64,000 nucleotides of DNA. Origin: Rhodoglobus vestalii. GTDB taxonomy: Bacteria > Actinomycetota > Actinomycetes > Actinomycetales > Microbacteriaceae. The notes under the pieces are model-generated. The model worked only from the letters and a program-made list of their open reading frames with translations, ran no database searches and was not told the origin of the DNA. The position numbers and the translations under genes were made by a program. Position 1 is the first letter of the stretch, and each line of letters starts with the position of its first letter. This document shows positions 1 to 8,141 of the stretch, piece after piece. The stretch covers positions 2,728,001-2,792,000 of the forward strand of contig NZ_VFRA01000001.1 of the NCBI RefSeq assembly GCF_006788895.1, given 5' to 3'.

Positions 1-156
1 AGCAATTTCATGCCGTGGCAGAGCGCTTATGCCGAGATGGTGTTTTTAGACACTCTGTGGCCGGATTTCACCCGCGTGCAACTGTGGCAGGCGATCGAGA
101 TCTATGCGGGTCGTACGAGGCGCTTCGGCCGGGCAGTCGATACCCCGACGCCCTGA
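1..156 (+). CDS. uppS: Isoprenyl (undecaprenyl/decaprenyl) diphosphate synthase, C-terminal part
   Basis: Only the last 51 codons are in the window; the reading frame is open at the left edge. The visible part contains [15 protein letters not shown], a WPDF segment and a final RRFGR, which match the C-terminal signature of cis-prenyltransferases (SNFLLWQSAYAE..., LWPDF..., RRFG). Known members of this family condense isopentenyl diphosphate to make the lipid carrier for cell-wall glycan synthesis. The stop codon at 154-156 lies inside the first unit of an 8-bp tandem repeat. Whether it is the short- or long-chain actinobacterial paralogue cannot be told from this fragment. Confidence 0.85.
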   Translation, partial: SNFMPWQSAYAEMVFLDTLWPDFTRVQLWQAIEIYAGRTRRFGRAVDTPTP

Positions 157-223
157 CGCCCTGAGGCCCTGAGGCCCTGACGCGCTGAGGCCCTGACGCG
201 CTGAGGCACTGACGCACTGACGC
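152..223. repeat. 8-bp tandem repeat, nine units
   Basis: Nine consecutive octamers of the form (C/G/A)CTGA(C/G)GC run without interruption directly across and beyond the uppS stop codon. As the unit is 8 bp, the repeat cannot stay in one reading frame, and it fills most of the gap before the nad operon promoter. Its role is unknown; slippage-prone sequence is the simplest reading. Confidence 0.9.
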
Positions 224-229
224 ACGTCT

Positions 230-255
230 GACCTAAAACGATCCCGGTTTAGGTC
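230..255. promoter_or_regulatory. Perfect inverted repeat GACCTAAA-N10-TTTAGGTC
   Basis: Two perfect 8-nt arms at 230-237 and 248-255 are separated by 10 nt. There is no T-tract after it, so it is a poor rho-independent terminator. It lies just upstream of the two NrtR-like boxes and shares its right half (AGGTC) with them, so it may be a further operator for the nad operon. It could alternatively be an RNA hairpin ending uppS transcripts. Confidence 0.5.
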
Positions 256-300
256 ACGAAGACTTTAAGGTGTATTCTTTGTTCAGGTCACAATGACTCT
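251..300 (+). promoter_or_regulatory. nad operon promoter with two candidate NrtR boxes
   Basis: AGGTCA-CGA-AGACTT (251-265) and AGGTCA-CAA-TGACTCT (285-300) are two related imperfect palindromes. Between them lies a plausible -10 hexamer TATTCT (273-278). A repressor bound at either box would overlap the promoter. NrtR-family regulators are known to control NAD biosynthesis operons and often their own gene, which fits the first gene downstream. The box assignment rests on symmetry and position, not on a match to a measured motif. Confidence 0.5.
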
Positions 301-317
301 TACTGGGAGGGGCGGCG

Positions 318-1034
318 ATGAATAAGAGTGAGCAGCGCATCTCGCTCGCGGTGTCCACCGTAATTTTCGCGCTGCGCCCCATCCCCGAGTCAGGTCAAAG
401 CGCTCTCTGGATTCCGTTGGTGCGTCGCACCCGCGAACCGTTTGCCGGCCAGTGGGCTTTGCCCGGTGGTTGGGTCGATAATGATGAAAGTTTGGCGGAC
501 GCCGCGGGCCGCAACCTGCTCGAAACGACCGCCCTCGAACCGGCGTACCTCGAACAGCTCTATGCTTTCGGTGACGTTGAGCGTTCCGTCAGCACCCGGG
601 TGGTCTCGATCATCTACTGGGCACTCGTGCGGCAAGAAGAGGCTGAACGCGCCACCGAGGGTGAGAATGTGCGCTGGTTTGCGGCCGACAACCTTCCTGA
701 GCTCGCCTTCGACCACAACGTCATCGTCGACTACGCGCTCTGGCGACTGCGCACCAAGATGGAATACTCGCGAATCGCGCGAGCCTTTTTGGGTGAAACG
801 TTCACTCTCAGTGAGCTTCGACTCGTGCATGAGGCGGTACTGCAACGCGAGCTTGACCCTGCCAATTTTCGTCGTCAGATCGAGAGCTCAGGCTCGCTCG
901 TGCCCACCAACCACGTTGTCTCGGGAGGTCGCCACCGACCGCCGAGACTGTACCGCTATGACGAGGGCGTTGAGCTCGTCGACAACGGCCCACTGGGGCA
1001 CACAAAGACAGGGAGCACTCGTGTCATCAATTGA
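318..1034 (+). CDS. nrtR: NrtR-type Nudix-related transcriptional regulator of NAD metabolism
   Basis: This 238-aa protein has an N-terminal Nudix fold (about residues 8-145) joined to a C-terminal winged-helix region (about 150-225), the NrtR architecture. The Nudix box around residues 51-70 is degenerate: the catalytic RE..EE acids read Arg-Asn and Glu-Thr, so hydrolase activity is probably lost, as in NrtR proteins that use the domain to sense ADP-ribose or related NAD metabolites. ATG 318 follows a strong GGGAGGGG ribosome site at about 304-311. It is the first gene of the nrtR-nadA-nadB-nadC-nadS operon and overlaps nadA by 14 bp. It is expected to repress the operon from the boxes just upstream. 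Confidence 0.88.
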   Translation: MNKSEQRISLAVSTVIFALRPIPESGQSALWIPLVRRTREPFAGQWALPGGWVDNDESLADAAGRNLLETTALEPAYLEQLYAFGDVERSVSTRVVSIIYWALVRQEEAERATEGENVRWFAADNLPELAFDHNVIVDYALWRLRTKMEYSRIARAFLGETFTLSELRLVHEAVLQRELDPANFRRQIESSGSLVPTNHVVSGGRHRPPRLYRYDEGVELVDNGPLGHTKTGSTRVIN

Positions 1035-2310
1035 TTCGACCATTCAGCGCATCACGACGACCGGAGAGGGTGAGACGTGCGCACCCGAGCTGGCGGATGG
1101 TCCGTGGACATTCGACCTCGCTCTGCCCAGCTACGGCCCGGGCGCATCGATGGGTGATGTGATTCCTACCGGGGCACCGCGCCAGGGTCAACTGCCGCTC
1201 GAGTACCAGAAGGCATCCAACGACGATCTCAACGCCCGTATCGTTGCCGCAAAAGCGACCCTGGGCGATCGTGCGGTCATTCTCGGCCACTTCTACCAGC
1301 GCGATGAGGTCGTGCAGCACGCTGACTTCCTCGGCGACTCCTTTCAGCTCGCCAATGCCGCTCAGACGGTGCCAAATGCCGAAGCGATCATCTTTTGTGG
1401 TGTGCACTTTATGGCTGAGACTGCAGACATCCTCGCCCGTTCTGATCAGGCAGTGATTTTGCCGAACCTTGCTGCGGGATGTTCCATGGCCGATATGGCC
1501 GACATCGACTCGGTCGAAGAATGTTGGGAGCAACTAACGGAGGTGTACGGCACAGAGCCCGATGCCAATGGTCGTGTGCCGATCATCCCGGTGACGTACA
1601 TGAACTCGTCTGCTGCGCTTAAGGGGTTCTGTGGTCGTAATGGGGGAATCGTCTGCACGAGTTCTAATGCGACAACGGTGTTGGAGTGGGCGTATGAGCG
1701 TGGGCAGCGTGTGCTGTTTTTCCCTGACCAACACCTGGGGCGCAACACAGCAAAAAAGATGGGCATCTCGACCGATCTGATGCCGATGTGGAACCCCAAC
1801 AAGCCGCTCGGCGGCAACGATTCTGAGACACTCACCGACGCAAAAGTTGTGCTCTGGCACGGTTTCTGCAGTGTGCACAAACGCTTTAACGTCGGCCAAA
1901 TAGACAAGGCTCGCGCAGACTTTCCTGGCGTTCGGGTGATTGTGCACCCCGAGTGCCCCATGCCCGTTGTGGATGCCGCAGACGAAGCTGGGTCAACCGA
2001 CTACATCCAGAAGGCGGTTGCAGCCGCCACGGAGCCCACGACCTTTGCGATTGGTACAGAGATCAACATGGTTAACCGGCTCGCGGCCCAGTATCCACAG
2101 CACCACATCTTCTGTCTCGACCCGGTGGTGTGCCCGTGCTCAACGATGTACCGCATCCACCCCGGCTATCTCGCCTGGGTTTTGGAAGGGCTGGTGCGCG
2201 GCGAAGTTCTCAACCAAATAACGGTCGACGATGATGTGGCGGAGCCTGCGCGGCTCGCCCTTGAGCGCATGCTCGCCGCCAAGCCACCGGCCGCATCCAC
2301 TCAGGCGTAG
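1021..2310 (+). CDS. nadA: Quinolinate synthase NadA
   Basis: NadA condenses iminoaspartate with dihydroxyacetone phosphate to give quinolinate and needs a [4Fe-4S] cluster. The 429-aa protein carries the family signatures IIFCGVHFMAETADIL, GGIVCTSSNA and CLDPVVCPCS; cysteines near residues 126, 212 and 371/373 are the candidate cluster ligands. The frame is open far upstream into nrtR, but that part is nrtR read out of frame. GTG 1021, preceded by AGGGAG, gives a protein of normal length and overlaps the end of nrtR, suggesting translational coupling. It needs NadB for its substrate and is followed two bases later by nadB. Confidence 0.93.
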   Translation: MSSIDSTIQRITTTGEGETCAPELADGPWTFDLALPSYGPGASMGDVIPTGAPRQGQLPLEYQKASNDDLNARIVAAKATLGDRAVILGHFYQRDEVVQHADFLGDSFQLANAAQTVPNAEAIIFCGVHFMAETADILARSDQAVILPNLAAGCSMADMADIDSVEECWEQLTEVYGTEPDANGRVPIIPVTYMNSSAALKGFCGRNGGIVCTSSNATTVLEWAYERGQRVLFFPDQHLGRNTAKKMGISTDLMPMWNPNKPLGGNDSETLTDAKVVLWHGFCSVHKRFNVGQIDKARADFPGVRVIVHPECPMPVVDAADEAGSTDYIQKAVAAATEPTTFAIGTEINMVNRLAAQYPQHHIFCLDPVVCPCSTMYRIHPGYLAWVLEGLVRGEVLNQITVDDDVAEPARLALERMLAAKPPAASTQA

Positions 2311-2312
2311 CC

Positions 2313-3947
2313 ATGGCGAGGGTCATTGTTGTTGGCACCGGAATTGCCGGTCTCATCACCGCTTACCGGGCGAGCGCGCACCACGATGTGGTTCTAGTGA
2401 CGAAGTCAGAACTGGCCGAGAGCAACACCAAATATGCTCAGGGCGGCATCGCCGCGGTGCTGTTCCCGGATGACACGGTTGCCAGCCACGTGGCTGACAC
2501 GATGCGAGCCGGTGCCGGTCTCTGCGAGCGGGATGCCGTTGAAGTGCTGTGCAGTGAAGGTCCGCTGCGAGTGCGCGAACTCATCGCTCTCGGGGTCGAG
2601 TTCGACCGCATCAATGGGGAGTTGGCTCGTGGCCATGAAGCAGCGCATTCCTCGCGCCGTGTCGTGCATGCGGGAGGAGACGCCACCGGACTTGCGATCG
2701 AGGTTGCCCTTCTGCGGGCGGTTCGTGCGCTCGCCGTTGAGACGTACGAATACACGTTCATGCGTGACCTTGTGATGGAAACTAATGCGTACGGTGTCCG
2801 CCGGGTCACCGGGATCGATGTCATCGCAGCCGACGGCAACTCGCGGGTCATCGACGGTGACATCGTAGTGATCGCCAGTGGTGGCGCCGGTCAGCTCTAC
2901 AAGCACACCACGAACCCCGTTGTGACCACCGGTGATGGGGTAGCGGCGGCGTATCGCGCGGGCGCAGCGCTTGCCGATGTCGAGTTTTACCAGTTTCACC
3001 CGACCTCACTGGCAGTACCGGGCAATCCGCTTGTCTCCGAAGCAGTGCGGGGGGAGGGCGCGACGCTGATCGATGAACACGGCAAGCGCTTCATGTTCGA
3101 CGTCCATCCCGACGGGGAGCTGGCACCGCGCGACGTCGTCGCCCGAGGCATCGCCCAAGCGATGGAGCGTCAGGGTGGCCGACCCATCATGCTTGATGCC
3201 ACCGGGTTGGGGAGTGACTACCTCGCCATGCGGTTCCCCGGGATCACCGAAGTGTGCCAACGGCATGGGTTCGATTGGGGAACCGAGCCAGTGCCGGTGA
3301 CGCCGGCGGCCCACTATTGGATGGGTGGCATCCGCACCGATATCTCCGGGAGAACAAGCGTGTACGGGCTGTATGCCGTGGGCGAAGCAGCCTGCACCGG
3401 TGTGCATGGGGCAAACCGTCTGGCATCCAACTCGCTGCTGGAGTCACTGGTTTTTGCTTGGCGGGCCGCCGATGCACTCACTGAGCCGCAGCGGGCGATC
3501 GAGGTCGAAGCGTTGGAGCCGCAGTGTGAGATCACGGGCCGGGAGCCGTTTACTCGTGACCAACTTCGCGAACTCATGTGGAGTCACGTCGGTCTCGAGC
3601 GGGATGCTACTCGACTTACCGAGGCTGGGTCGATCCTTGCCCGCTGGCACGCCGATTCCACCACCGTTGAGGGTGCGGAGAATGCGAACCTGCTCGACCT
3701 TGCCCGCCTCGTCGTGGTCGCGGCGCTCCGTCGCGAAGAGTCGCGCGGCGCGCATGAGCGAACCGATTACCCCGAGACGCGCGACGAGCTGGCGTTCTCT
3801 ACCCGCTGGGCTGCAGTGAATGTTGCCGGAGATTTCGTGCCGGCAGTCGAACGAATGGCCACAGAAGACCGCTTGCACGCGGAGGACCGCGTGCAGGCGG
3901 AGGACCTCATGACCCGTGACGATCATGTAGAAACGGCAACACGATGA
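2313..3947 (+). CDS. nadB: L-aspartate oxidase NadB
   Basis: This FAD enzyme oxidises L-aspartate to iminoaspartate, the NadA substrate. The N-terminus has the Rossmann dinucleotide motif (GTGIAGLITAYRA). Further family marks are the YAQGGIAAV segment, SGGAGQLY, EFYQFHPTSL, a RDVVARGIA segment and HGANRLASNSLLE, as in the fumarate reductase/aspartate oxidase flavoprotein family. It has 544 residues, normal length. The last 25 residues are charged and repetitive (HAEDRVQAEDLM) and look like a dispensable tail. Its stop overlaps the nadC start as ATGA. Confidence 0.95.
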   Translation: MARVIVVGTGIAGLITAYRASAHHDVVLVTKSELAESNTKYAQGGIAAVLFPDDTVASHVADTMRAGAGLCERDAVEVLCSEGPLRVRELIALGVEFDRINGELARGHEAAHSSRRVVHAGGDATGLAIEVALLRAVRALAVETYEYTFMRDLVMETNAYGVRRVTGIDVIAADGNSRVIDGDIVVIASGGAGQLYKHTTNPVVTTGDGVAAAYRAGAALADVEFYQFHPTSLAVPGNPLVSEAVRGEGATLIDEHGKRFMFDVHPDGELAPRDVVARGIAQAMERQGGRPIMLDATGLGSDYLAMRFPGITEVCQRHGFDWGTEPVPVTPAAHYWMGGIRTDISGRTSVYGLYAVGEAACTGVHGANRLASNSLLESLVFAWRAADALTEPQRAIEVEALEPQCEITGREPFTRDQLRELMWSHVGLERDATRLTEAGSILARWHADSTTVEGAENANLLDLARLVVVAALRREESRGAHERTDYPETRDELAFSTRWAAVNVAGDFVPAVERMATEDRLHAEDRVQAEDLMTRDDHVETATR

Positions 3948-4804
3948 ACCAGCAGCTTGTCGATGACGTCATCGATCGTGCTCTCGCCGAAGATGCGCCC
4001 TGGGGTGACATCACGAGTGAGGCCTTCGTTCCCGACGACGCGGTGGCGACCGCCGTGCTGAGTGCCCGCGAGCTGGGAGTCGCGAGCGGCCTCGATCTCT
4101 TTGCCCGCACTTTCGTGCTGGTGGATGCTGGCACCGAGGTCGTTCTGCAGGTGAGTGATGGCGACTCTTTCACCGCAGGCCAGCACCTGGCCACCGTCAC
4201 GGGCAACGCACGCGCCGTCTTGCGGGCGGAGCGAATCGCCCTCAATCTCAGCCAGCGAATGTCGGGAATCGCCACCCAGACGGCAGCCTATGTAGCTCAG
4301 GTGGTTGGTACGCACGCACGCATCGTTGATACCCGCAAAACCACACCGGGGCTGCGGGCGTTGGAACGGCACGCGGTGCGCTGCGGTGGAGGGCATAACC
4401 ACCGGTTTAGTCTTTCGGATGCGGTGATGGCAAAGGACAACCATCTTGCGGTGTTGGCTGCGGCCGGCATCGATCTGGGGCAAGCGATCCGCCGTGCGCG
4501 GGAACGCATCGGACATACGACTCACCTTGAGGTTGAAGTGGATCGGCTTGATCAGGTTGAGACGGTGGTTTCTGCGGGGGTGGATACGATTATGCTTGAC
4601 AATTTTTCTCTTGACGACTTGCGTGCTGGTGTTGCCCTTGTTGCTGGTCGCGCCATTGTGGAGGCCAGTGGGGGTGTGACCCTCGAGACGGTGGCGGCAA
4701 TCGCTGCAACCGGTGTTGATGTGATCTCGGTCGGCGCTCTCACCCACAGTGTGCGTTCTCTCGATTTGGGGCTCGACATTGCGGTGAGTGCAGCGAAGCG
4801 ATGA
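3944..4804 (+). CDS. nadC: Nicotinate-nucleotide pyrophosphorylase (carboxylating) NadC
   Basis: NadC converts quinolinate and PRPP to nicotinate mononucleotide, the third step of de novo NAD synthesis. The 286-aa protein has the quinolinate phosphoribosyltransferase features: an N-terminal half with EDAPWGDITSE, then ARIVDTRKTTPGLR, the GGGHNHRFSLSDAVMAKDNH segment that binds substrate, and the C-terminal barrel motifs EVEVD, IMLDNF and VEASGGV. It overlaps nadB and the desulfurase gene by 4 bp at both ends, so the operon is tightly coupled. Confidence 0.96.
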   Translation: MNQQLVDDVIDRALAEDAPWGDITSEAFVPDDAVATAVLSARELGVASGLDLFARTFVLVDAGTEVVLQVSDGDSFTAGQHLATVTGNARAVLRAERIALNLSQRMSGIATQTAAYVAQVVGTHARIVDTRKTTPGLRALERHAVRCGGGHNHRFSLSDAVMAKDNHLAVLAAAGIDLGQAIRRARERIGHTTHLEVEVDRLDQVETVVSAGVDTIMLDNFSLDDLRAGVALVAGRAIVEASGGVTLETVAAIAATGVDVISVGALTHSVRSLDLGLDIAVSAAKR

Positions 4805-5997
4805 TTTTTCTCGATTCAGCAGCAACCACTCCCGTGCGCCGAGAGGTGCTTGAGGTGATGTGGCCGCTGCTGACGGGTGACTTTGGTAACCCGTCGAGTC
4901 ATCATGAGCTGGGGGAGTCAGCCAAACGTTCTCTGGATGCCGCCCGCAAGAGTGTTGCGGCGTCGGTCGGGTGCCGAGCATCCGATGTCATCTTCACCTC
5001 CGGCGGCACCGAGTCAGACAATTTAGCGATCAAAGGTCTGGCTCTCGCTGAGCCCCGCGGCCGACACATCGTCACGAGTGCCATCGAACACGAGGCCGTG
5101 CTGGAATCGGTCGATTTTCTGCGACGCGTGCACGGGTTCGAGGTCACAGTGGTGCCCGTTGACCATCGGGGTCTCATTGACCTTGAAGACGTGCGGGCGG
5201 CGCTACGTGCAGACACGACGCTCTGCACGATCATGTACGCCAACAATGAGGTCGGTGTTGTTCAGCCGATCGCGGCTATTGCCGAACTGTGCCGTGAACA
5301 CTCGGTGCCGATGCACACGGATGCGGTGCAGGCGGCAGGCTGGCTCCCTCTCGGTCTCGCTGAGCTGGGAGTGGACGCGCTGAGCCTGTCGGGCCACAAG
5401 CTTGGTGCACCCAAGGGAATTGGGGTACTGATCGTGCGCGGTCGCCGGGCCCTGGAGCCGGTCATTCATGGTGGCGGTCAAGAGCGTGGTAAACGATCGG
5501 GGACCGAGAATGTGGCTGGAGCTGTCGGCATTGCTCATGCGCTCGCGCTCGCCGAGAGTGATCGGGTCGCACGCGCGCAGAGTGCCGCGAGCCTGCGCGA
5601 TGCGTTCGCTGCCGATGTGCTGTCGCGAGTGCCCGAGGCAGTGCTGACTGGCCCCGCCGTGCCCGAGGCGGTGCTGACGGGCCCCGCCGCACCGAGCACA
5701 GTGCCTCAATCCGCGCACCGCCTCCCCAACAATGCCTCGTTCTGTTTCCCGGGAACCAGTGGCGAGTCTCTGCTGCTCGAGCTGGGGCGCGCCGGCATCA
5801 TCTGCTCTGCCGGCTCGGCGTGCGCTGTCGGCAGCGACGAAGCATCCCACGTTCTGGTCGCCCTGGGCATTGACCCTGCGATTGCCCAGACGGCGGTGCG
5901 GTTCAGCCTCAGCGGCGACACCACCGCCGAACAACTTGCCACTGTCGCAGCCCAGATCGAAACCGCTTACAGGGCGGTCCGCTCACTCTCGGGATAG
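4801..5997 (+). CDS. nadS: Class-V cysteine desulfurase, probably serving NadA (NadS-type)
   Basis: This PLP enzyme is of the NifS/IscS type: MIFLDSAATTP at the start, TSGGTESDN, the Schiff-base lysine in SLSGHKLGAPKG, and the active-site loop cysteine in CSAGSACAVGS. Cysteine desulfurases in nad operons are understood to supply sulfur for the NadA Fe-S cluster, which fits its place as last gene. The protein is 398 aa. A tandem 30-bp duplication (5629-5688) adds a second copy of VPEAVLTGPA in the linker just before the C-terminal domain. The 3' end overlaps the convergent LysR gene by 15 bp. Confidence 0.9.
   Translation: MIFLDSAATTPVRREVLEVMWPLLTGDFGNPSSHHELGESAKRSLDAARKSVAASVGCRASDVIFTSGGTESDNLAIKGLALAEPRGRHIVTSAIEHEAVLESVDFLRRVHGFEVTVVPVDHRGLIDLEDVRAALRADTTLCTIMYANNEVGVVQPIAAIAELCREHSVPMHTDAVQAAGWLPLGLAELGVDALSLSGHKLGAPKGIGVLIVRGRRALEPVIHGGGQERGKRSGTENVAGAVGIAHALALAESDRVARAQSAASLRDAFAADVLSRVPEAVLTGPAVPEAVLTGPAAPSTVPQSAHRLPNNASFCFPGTSGESLLLELGRAGIICSAGSACAVGSDEASHVLVALGIDPAIAQTAVRFSLSGDTTAEQLATVAAQIETAYRAVRSLSG
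5629..5688 (+). repeat. In-frame 30-bp tandem duplication inside nadS
   Basis: Two adjacent 30-bp units differ at two positions and each encode VPEAVLTGPA. The duplication is in frame, lengthens a surface linker by ten residues, and leaves the motifs on both sides intact. Confidence 0.9.
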
Positions 5998-6957
5998 CCC
6001 AGCAGTCCGCTCGCTCTCCGGATAGTCTCGCAGCCCCCAGATAGTGCCACCCAGCTCGCGTAGAGTCGCTATCGCCGTCGCCACGCTCGGGATCCGGGTT
6101 GCGCCCGGCTGAATCACATACTGAATGGTGCGCTCGCTCGACGGCTGCGGTGCGTGGATGCTGACGCCCTCCGGCACCGTCAGTGACGACAGTGCCAACT
6201 GAGGTAATAGCGCGACGCCAAGCCCCCGGGAAACAAAACTCAGTACCGCAAGGGCGTTATCGGTCTCAAGCCCAATCTCGGGAGCGAACCCCTCCACGTC
6301 GCACAGCGCCAACAGGTGGCCCCGGCAGAGCGTACAGCCCGCGATCCAGGGGTCACTCGCGAGGTCGGCGAGCTTCACCGCATCGCTGGTGGCTGACGGG
6401 TGACTGGCGGGCAGTACCAGCACGACGGGCTCGGTATAGAGCGGCACCGTTGAGTAACCGCCATCCCGCGCCAGATGTGGGTCAGAGCGATCGCCGGGAT
6501 ACGAGAAGGTGATAGCTAGATCGGCGGCCCCATCACGCAACAGTTGCAGCGCCTGCGGTGGCTCGGCTTCGACGTAGTTGATCGTCAACTGCGGATGCCG
6601 TTCCCGCAGCTGCCGAATGAGTCGAGGAACGAGTGTCGAGGAGGCCGTGGGGAAGGCCGCGATGCGCACCGTTCCGCTGGTGAGGCCCGCCAGTTCTGCC
6701 AGTTCGGCGCTCGCGGCATCCACGGCATTGAGAACGGTGATGGCGTGACTGGTCAATGCTCGCCCCGCTTCGGTCAGTCGCACGCCTCGCCCTGAACGCA
6801 GGACGAGGGCCAGCCCGAGCCGCGCTTGTGAGCGACTGAGGTGTTGGCTGAGGGCCGGTTGGCTGTAGCCGAGTGCCAGGGCGGCTTTGCTGATGGTTCC
6901 GTGGTCGGCGATGGCGCGCACGATGCGCAGGGTGAGGAGGTCGGGGGTGGTATCCAC
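5983..6957 (-). CDS. LysR-family transcriptional regulator
   Basis: This 324-aa protein has an N-terminal winged helix-turn-helix (about residues 5-65: LRIVRAIADHGTISKAALALGYSQPALSQHLSRS) followed by a periplasmic-binding-like LysR substrate domain (about 95-300). The GTG start at 6957 has no ribosome site but has TATGCT exactly 6 nt upstream, a leaderless arrangement. It diverges from a class-V aminotransferase gene, with a perfect T-N11-A palindrome between them. The left arm of that palindrome covers its own -10 box, which predicts autoregulation. The inducer is unknown. Its 3' end overlaps nadS by 15 bp. Confidence 0.9.
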   Translation of the reverse strand: MDTTPDLLTLRIVRAIADHGTISKAALALGYSQPALSQHLSRSQARLGLALVLRSGRGVRLTEAGRALTSHAITVLNAVDAASAELAELAGLTSGTVRIAAFPTASSTLVPRLIRQLRERHPQLTINYVEAEPPQALQLLRDGAADLAITFSYPGDRSDPHLARDGGYSTVPLYTEPVVLVLPASHPSATSDAVKLADLASDPWIAGCTLCRGHLLALCDVEGFAPEIGLETDNALAVLSFVSRGLGVALLPQLALSSLTVPEGVSIHAPQPSSERTIQYVIQPGATRIPSVATAIATLRELGGTIWGLRDYPESERTAGLSRE

Positions 6958-6959
6958 GG

Positions 6960-6988
6960 ATAAAGCATAACTGAATATGATGCTTTAT
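6960..6988. promoter_or_regulatory. LysR-type operator ATAAAGCAT-N11-ATGCTTTAT
   Basis: Two perfect 9-nt inverted arms (6960-6968 and 6980-6988) are 11 nt apart, giving the classic T-N11-A core of LysR-family recognition sites. The site lies between the divergent regulator and aminotransferase genes and overlaps the regulator's own -10 hexamer (6964-6969). Seen directly; binding by the adjacent regulator is inferred. Confidence 0.8.
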
Positions 6989-7039
6989 ATCCCAATCATG
7001 CCCTTGTTGCATGTATCGGTTCGCGGCACTATGAGAGAC

Positions 7040-8086
7040 ATGACATCCACGGCACTCGCCAACGCAATCGAGAGCTTCACGCACACGCGCGGCTATCTTG
7101 CCGCCGCCACCATGGGCCTCCCGCCGCGAGCCGCTGTTACCGCTCTTGCTGAGGAACTTCAACGCTGGTCTGCTGCCGAGAGTGAGCCCATGGACTACGG
7201 CGATATTGTCGAACGCACCCGGGCGCACTACGCGAAGCTTGTTGGCGTCAACGCGAGCCGGGTCGCGATTGGTTCTCAAACCTCCGTGCTCGCCTCGGTG
7301 ATCGCGTGCTCACTGCCTGCGGGCTCAGAAGTGGTGTGTGTCACCTCAGATTTCACCTCCATCGTCTTCCCGTTCTTGCAACAACAGGGCCTCACCGTGC
7401 GTTCGGTGCCCCTCGCAGAACTCGCCGAAGCTGTCAGCGACACGACGAACCTTGTCGTGTTTTCCCTCATCCAGTCGTGCAACGGAGCCGTCGCCGACGT
7501 CGAGGCCATCACCCGAGCGGCCGCACGCCATGGTGCCCGCACCCTCTGCGACGTCACTCAGGCTGCGGGAGTCCATCCCGTGGATGCCAGCCGATTCGAC
7601 GCAACCGTCTGCCACGCCTACAAGTGGTTGTGTGCGCCCCGCGGCGTCGCCTTTCTCACGATCTCCGAAGATTTTGCCGAGCACATCACGCCGGTGCAGG
7701 CCGGCTGGTATGCGGGAGAGGATATTTGGTGCAGCGTCTACGGGCCCGATATGACGCTGGCTACGGATGCTCGCCAGTTCGATGTTTCCCCCGCCTGGCA
7801 GGCCTGGGTGGGTGCCGAGCACTCCATTGAGCTGTTCGCGAATATAGACATTGCTGAAGTGTGGGAGCACTCCATCCGCCTCGGAAACATGCTGTGCGAT
7901 GCCCTGGGGATCGAACAACAGGATCGGGCGATCGTGACGTGGCCTGACGAGAGTGGTGCCGACCTCGTGAAACTAGAAGCGGCAGGGATTACTGCTTCGG
8001 GGCGTGCCGGTCGGCTTCGTGCAGCATTCCATTTATGGAATACCGACGACGACGTGGCGGCGGTCATTGCGGCACTCCGTGCTTAG
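7040..8086 (+). CDS. PLP-dependent class-V aminotransferase/kynureninase-like enzyme
   Basis: This is a fold-type I PLP enzyme of about 348 aa. It has a VCVTSDFTSIVFPFL segment, DVTQAAGVHPVD with the cofactor-binding aspartate, and the Schiff-base lysine in ATVCHAYKWLCAPRG. The C-terminal domain has AGWYAGEDIW and FDVSPAWQAWVGAEHSIELF. Such proteins are often called class-V aminotransferases and resemble isopenicillin-N epimerase-like and kynureninase-like enzymes; the substrate cannot be named. ATG 7040 lies 7 nt after a CACTAT hexamer; ATG 7031 and a longer form from 6977 are in frame but would run into the operator. It is divergent from, and likely controlled by, the LysR regulator. Confidence 0.8.
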   Translation: MTSTALANAIESFTHTRGYLAAATMGLPPRAAVTALAEELQRWSAAESEPMDYGDIVERTRAHYAKLVGVNASRVAIGSQTSVLASVIACSLPAGSEVVCVTSDFTSIVFPFLQQQGLTVRSVPLAELAEAVSDTTNLVVFSLIQSCNGAVADVEAITRAAARHGARTLCDVTQAAGVHPVDASRFDATVCHAYKWLCAPRGVAFLTISEDFAEHITPVQAGWYAGEDIWCSVYGPDMTLATDARQFDVSPAWQAWVGAEHSIELFANIDIAEVWEHSIRLGNMLCDALGIEQQDRAIVTWPDESGADLVKLEAAGITASGRAGRLRAAFHLWNTDDDVAAVIAALRA

Positions 8087-8089
8087 CTA

Positions 8090-8120
8090 AGCTGGACTCT
8101 CGCCGACCGGGCATCCAGCT
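8090..8120 (+). terminator. Weak intergenic hairpin before glyS
   Basis: AGCTGGA (8090-8096) and TCCAGCT (8114-8120) can pair across 17 nt. There is no T-tract, so this is at best a weak terminator or an RNA structure in front of glyS. Confidence 0.3.
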
Positions 8121-8141
8121 CGGCTGACCATTGGAGTTTCT

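Noticed and set aside
442..1020. Long 5' extension of the nadA frame
   Set aside because: It lies wholly inside nrtR, read out of frame; quinolinate synthase has normal length from GTG 1021.
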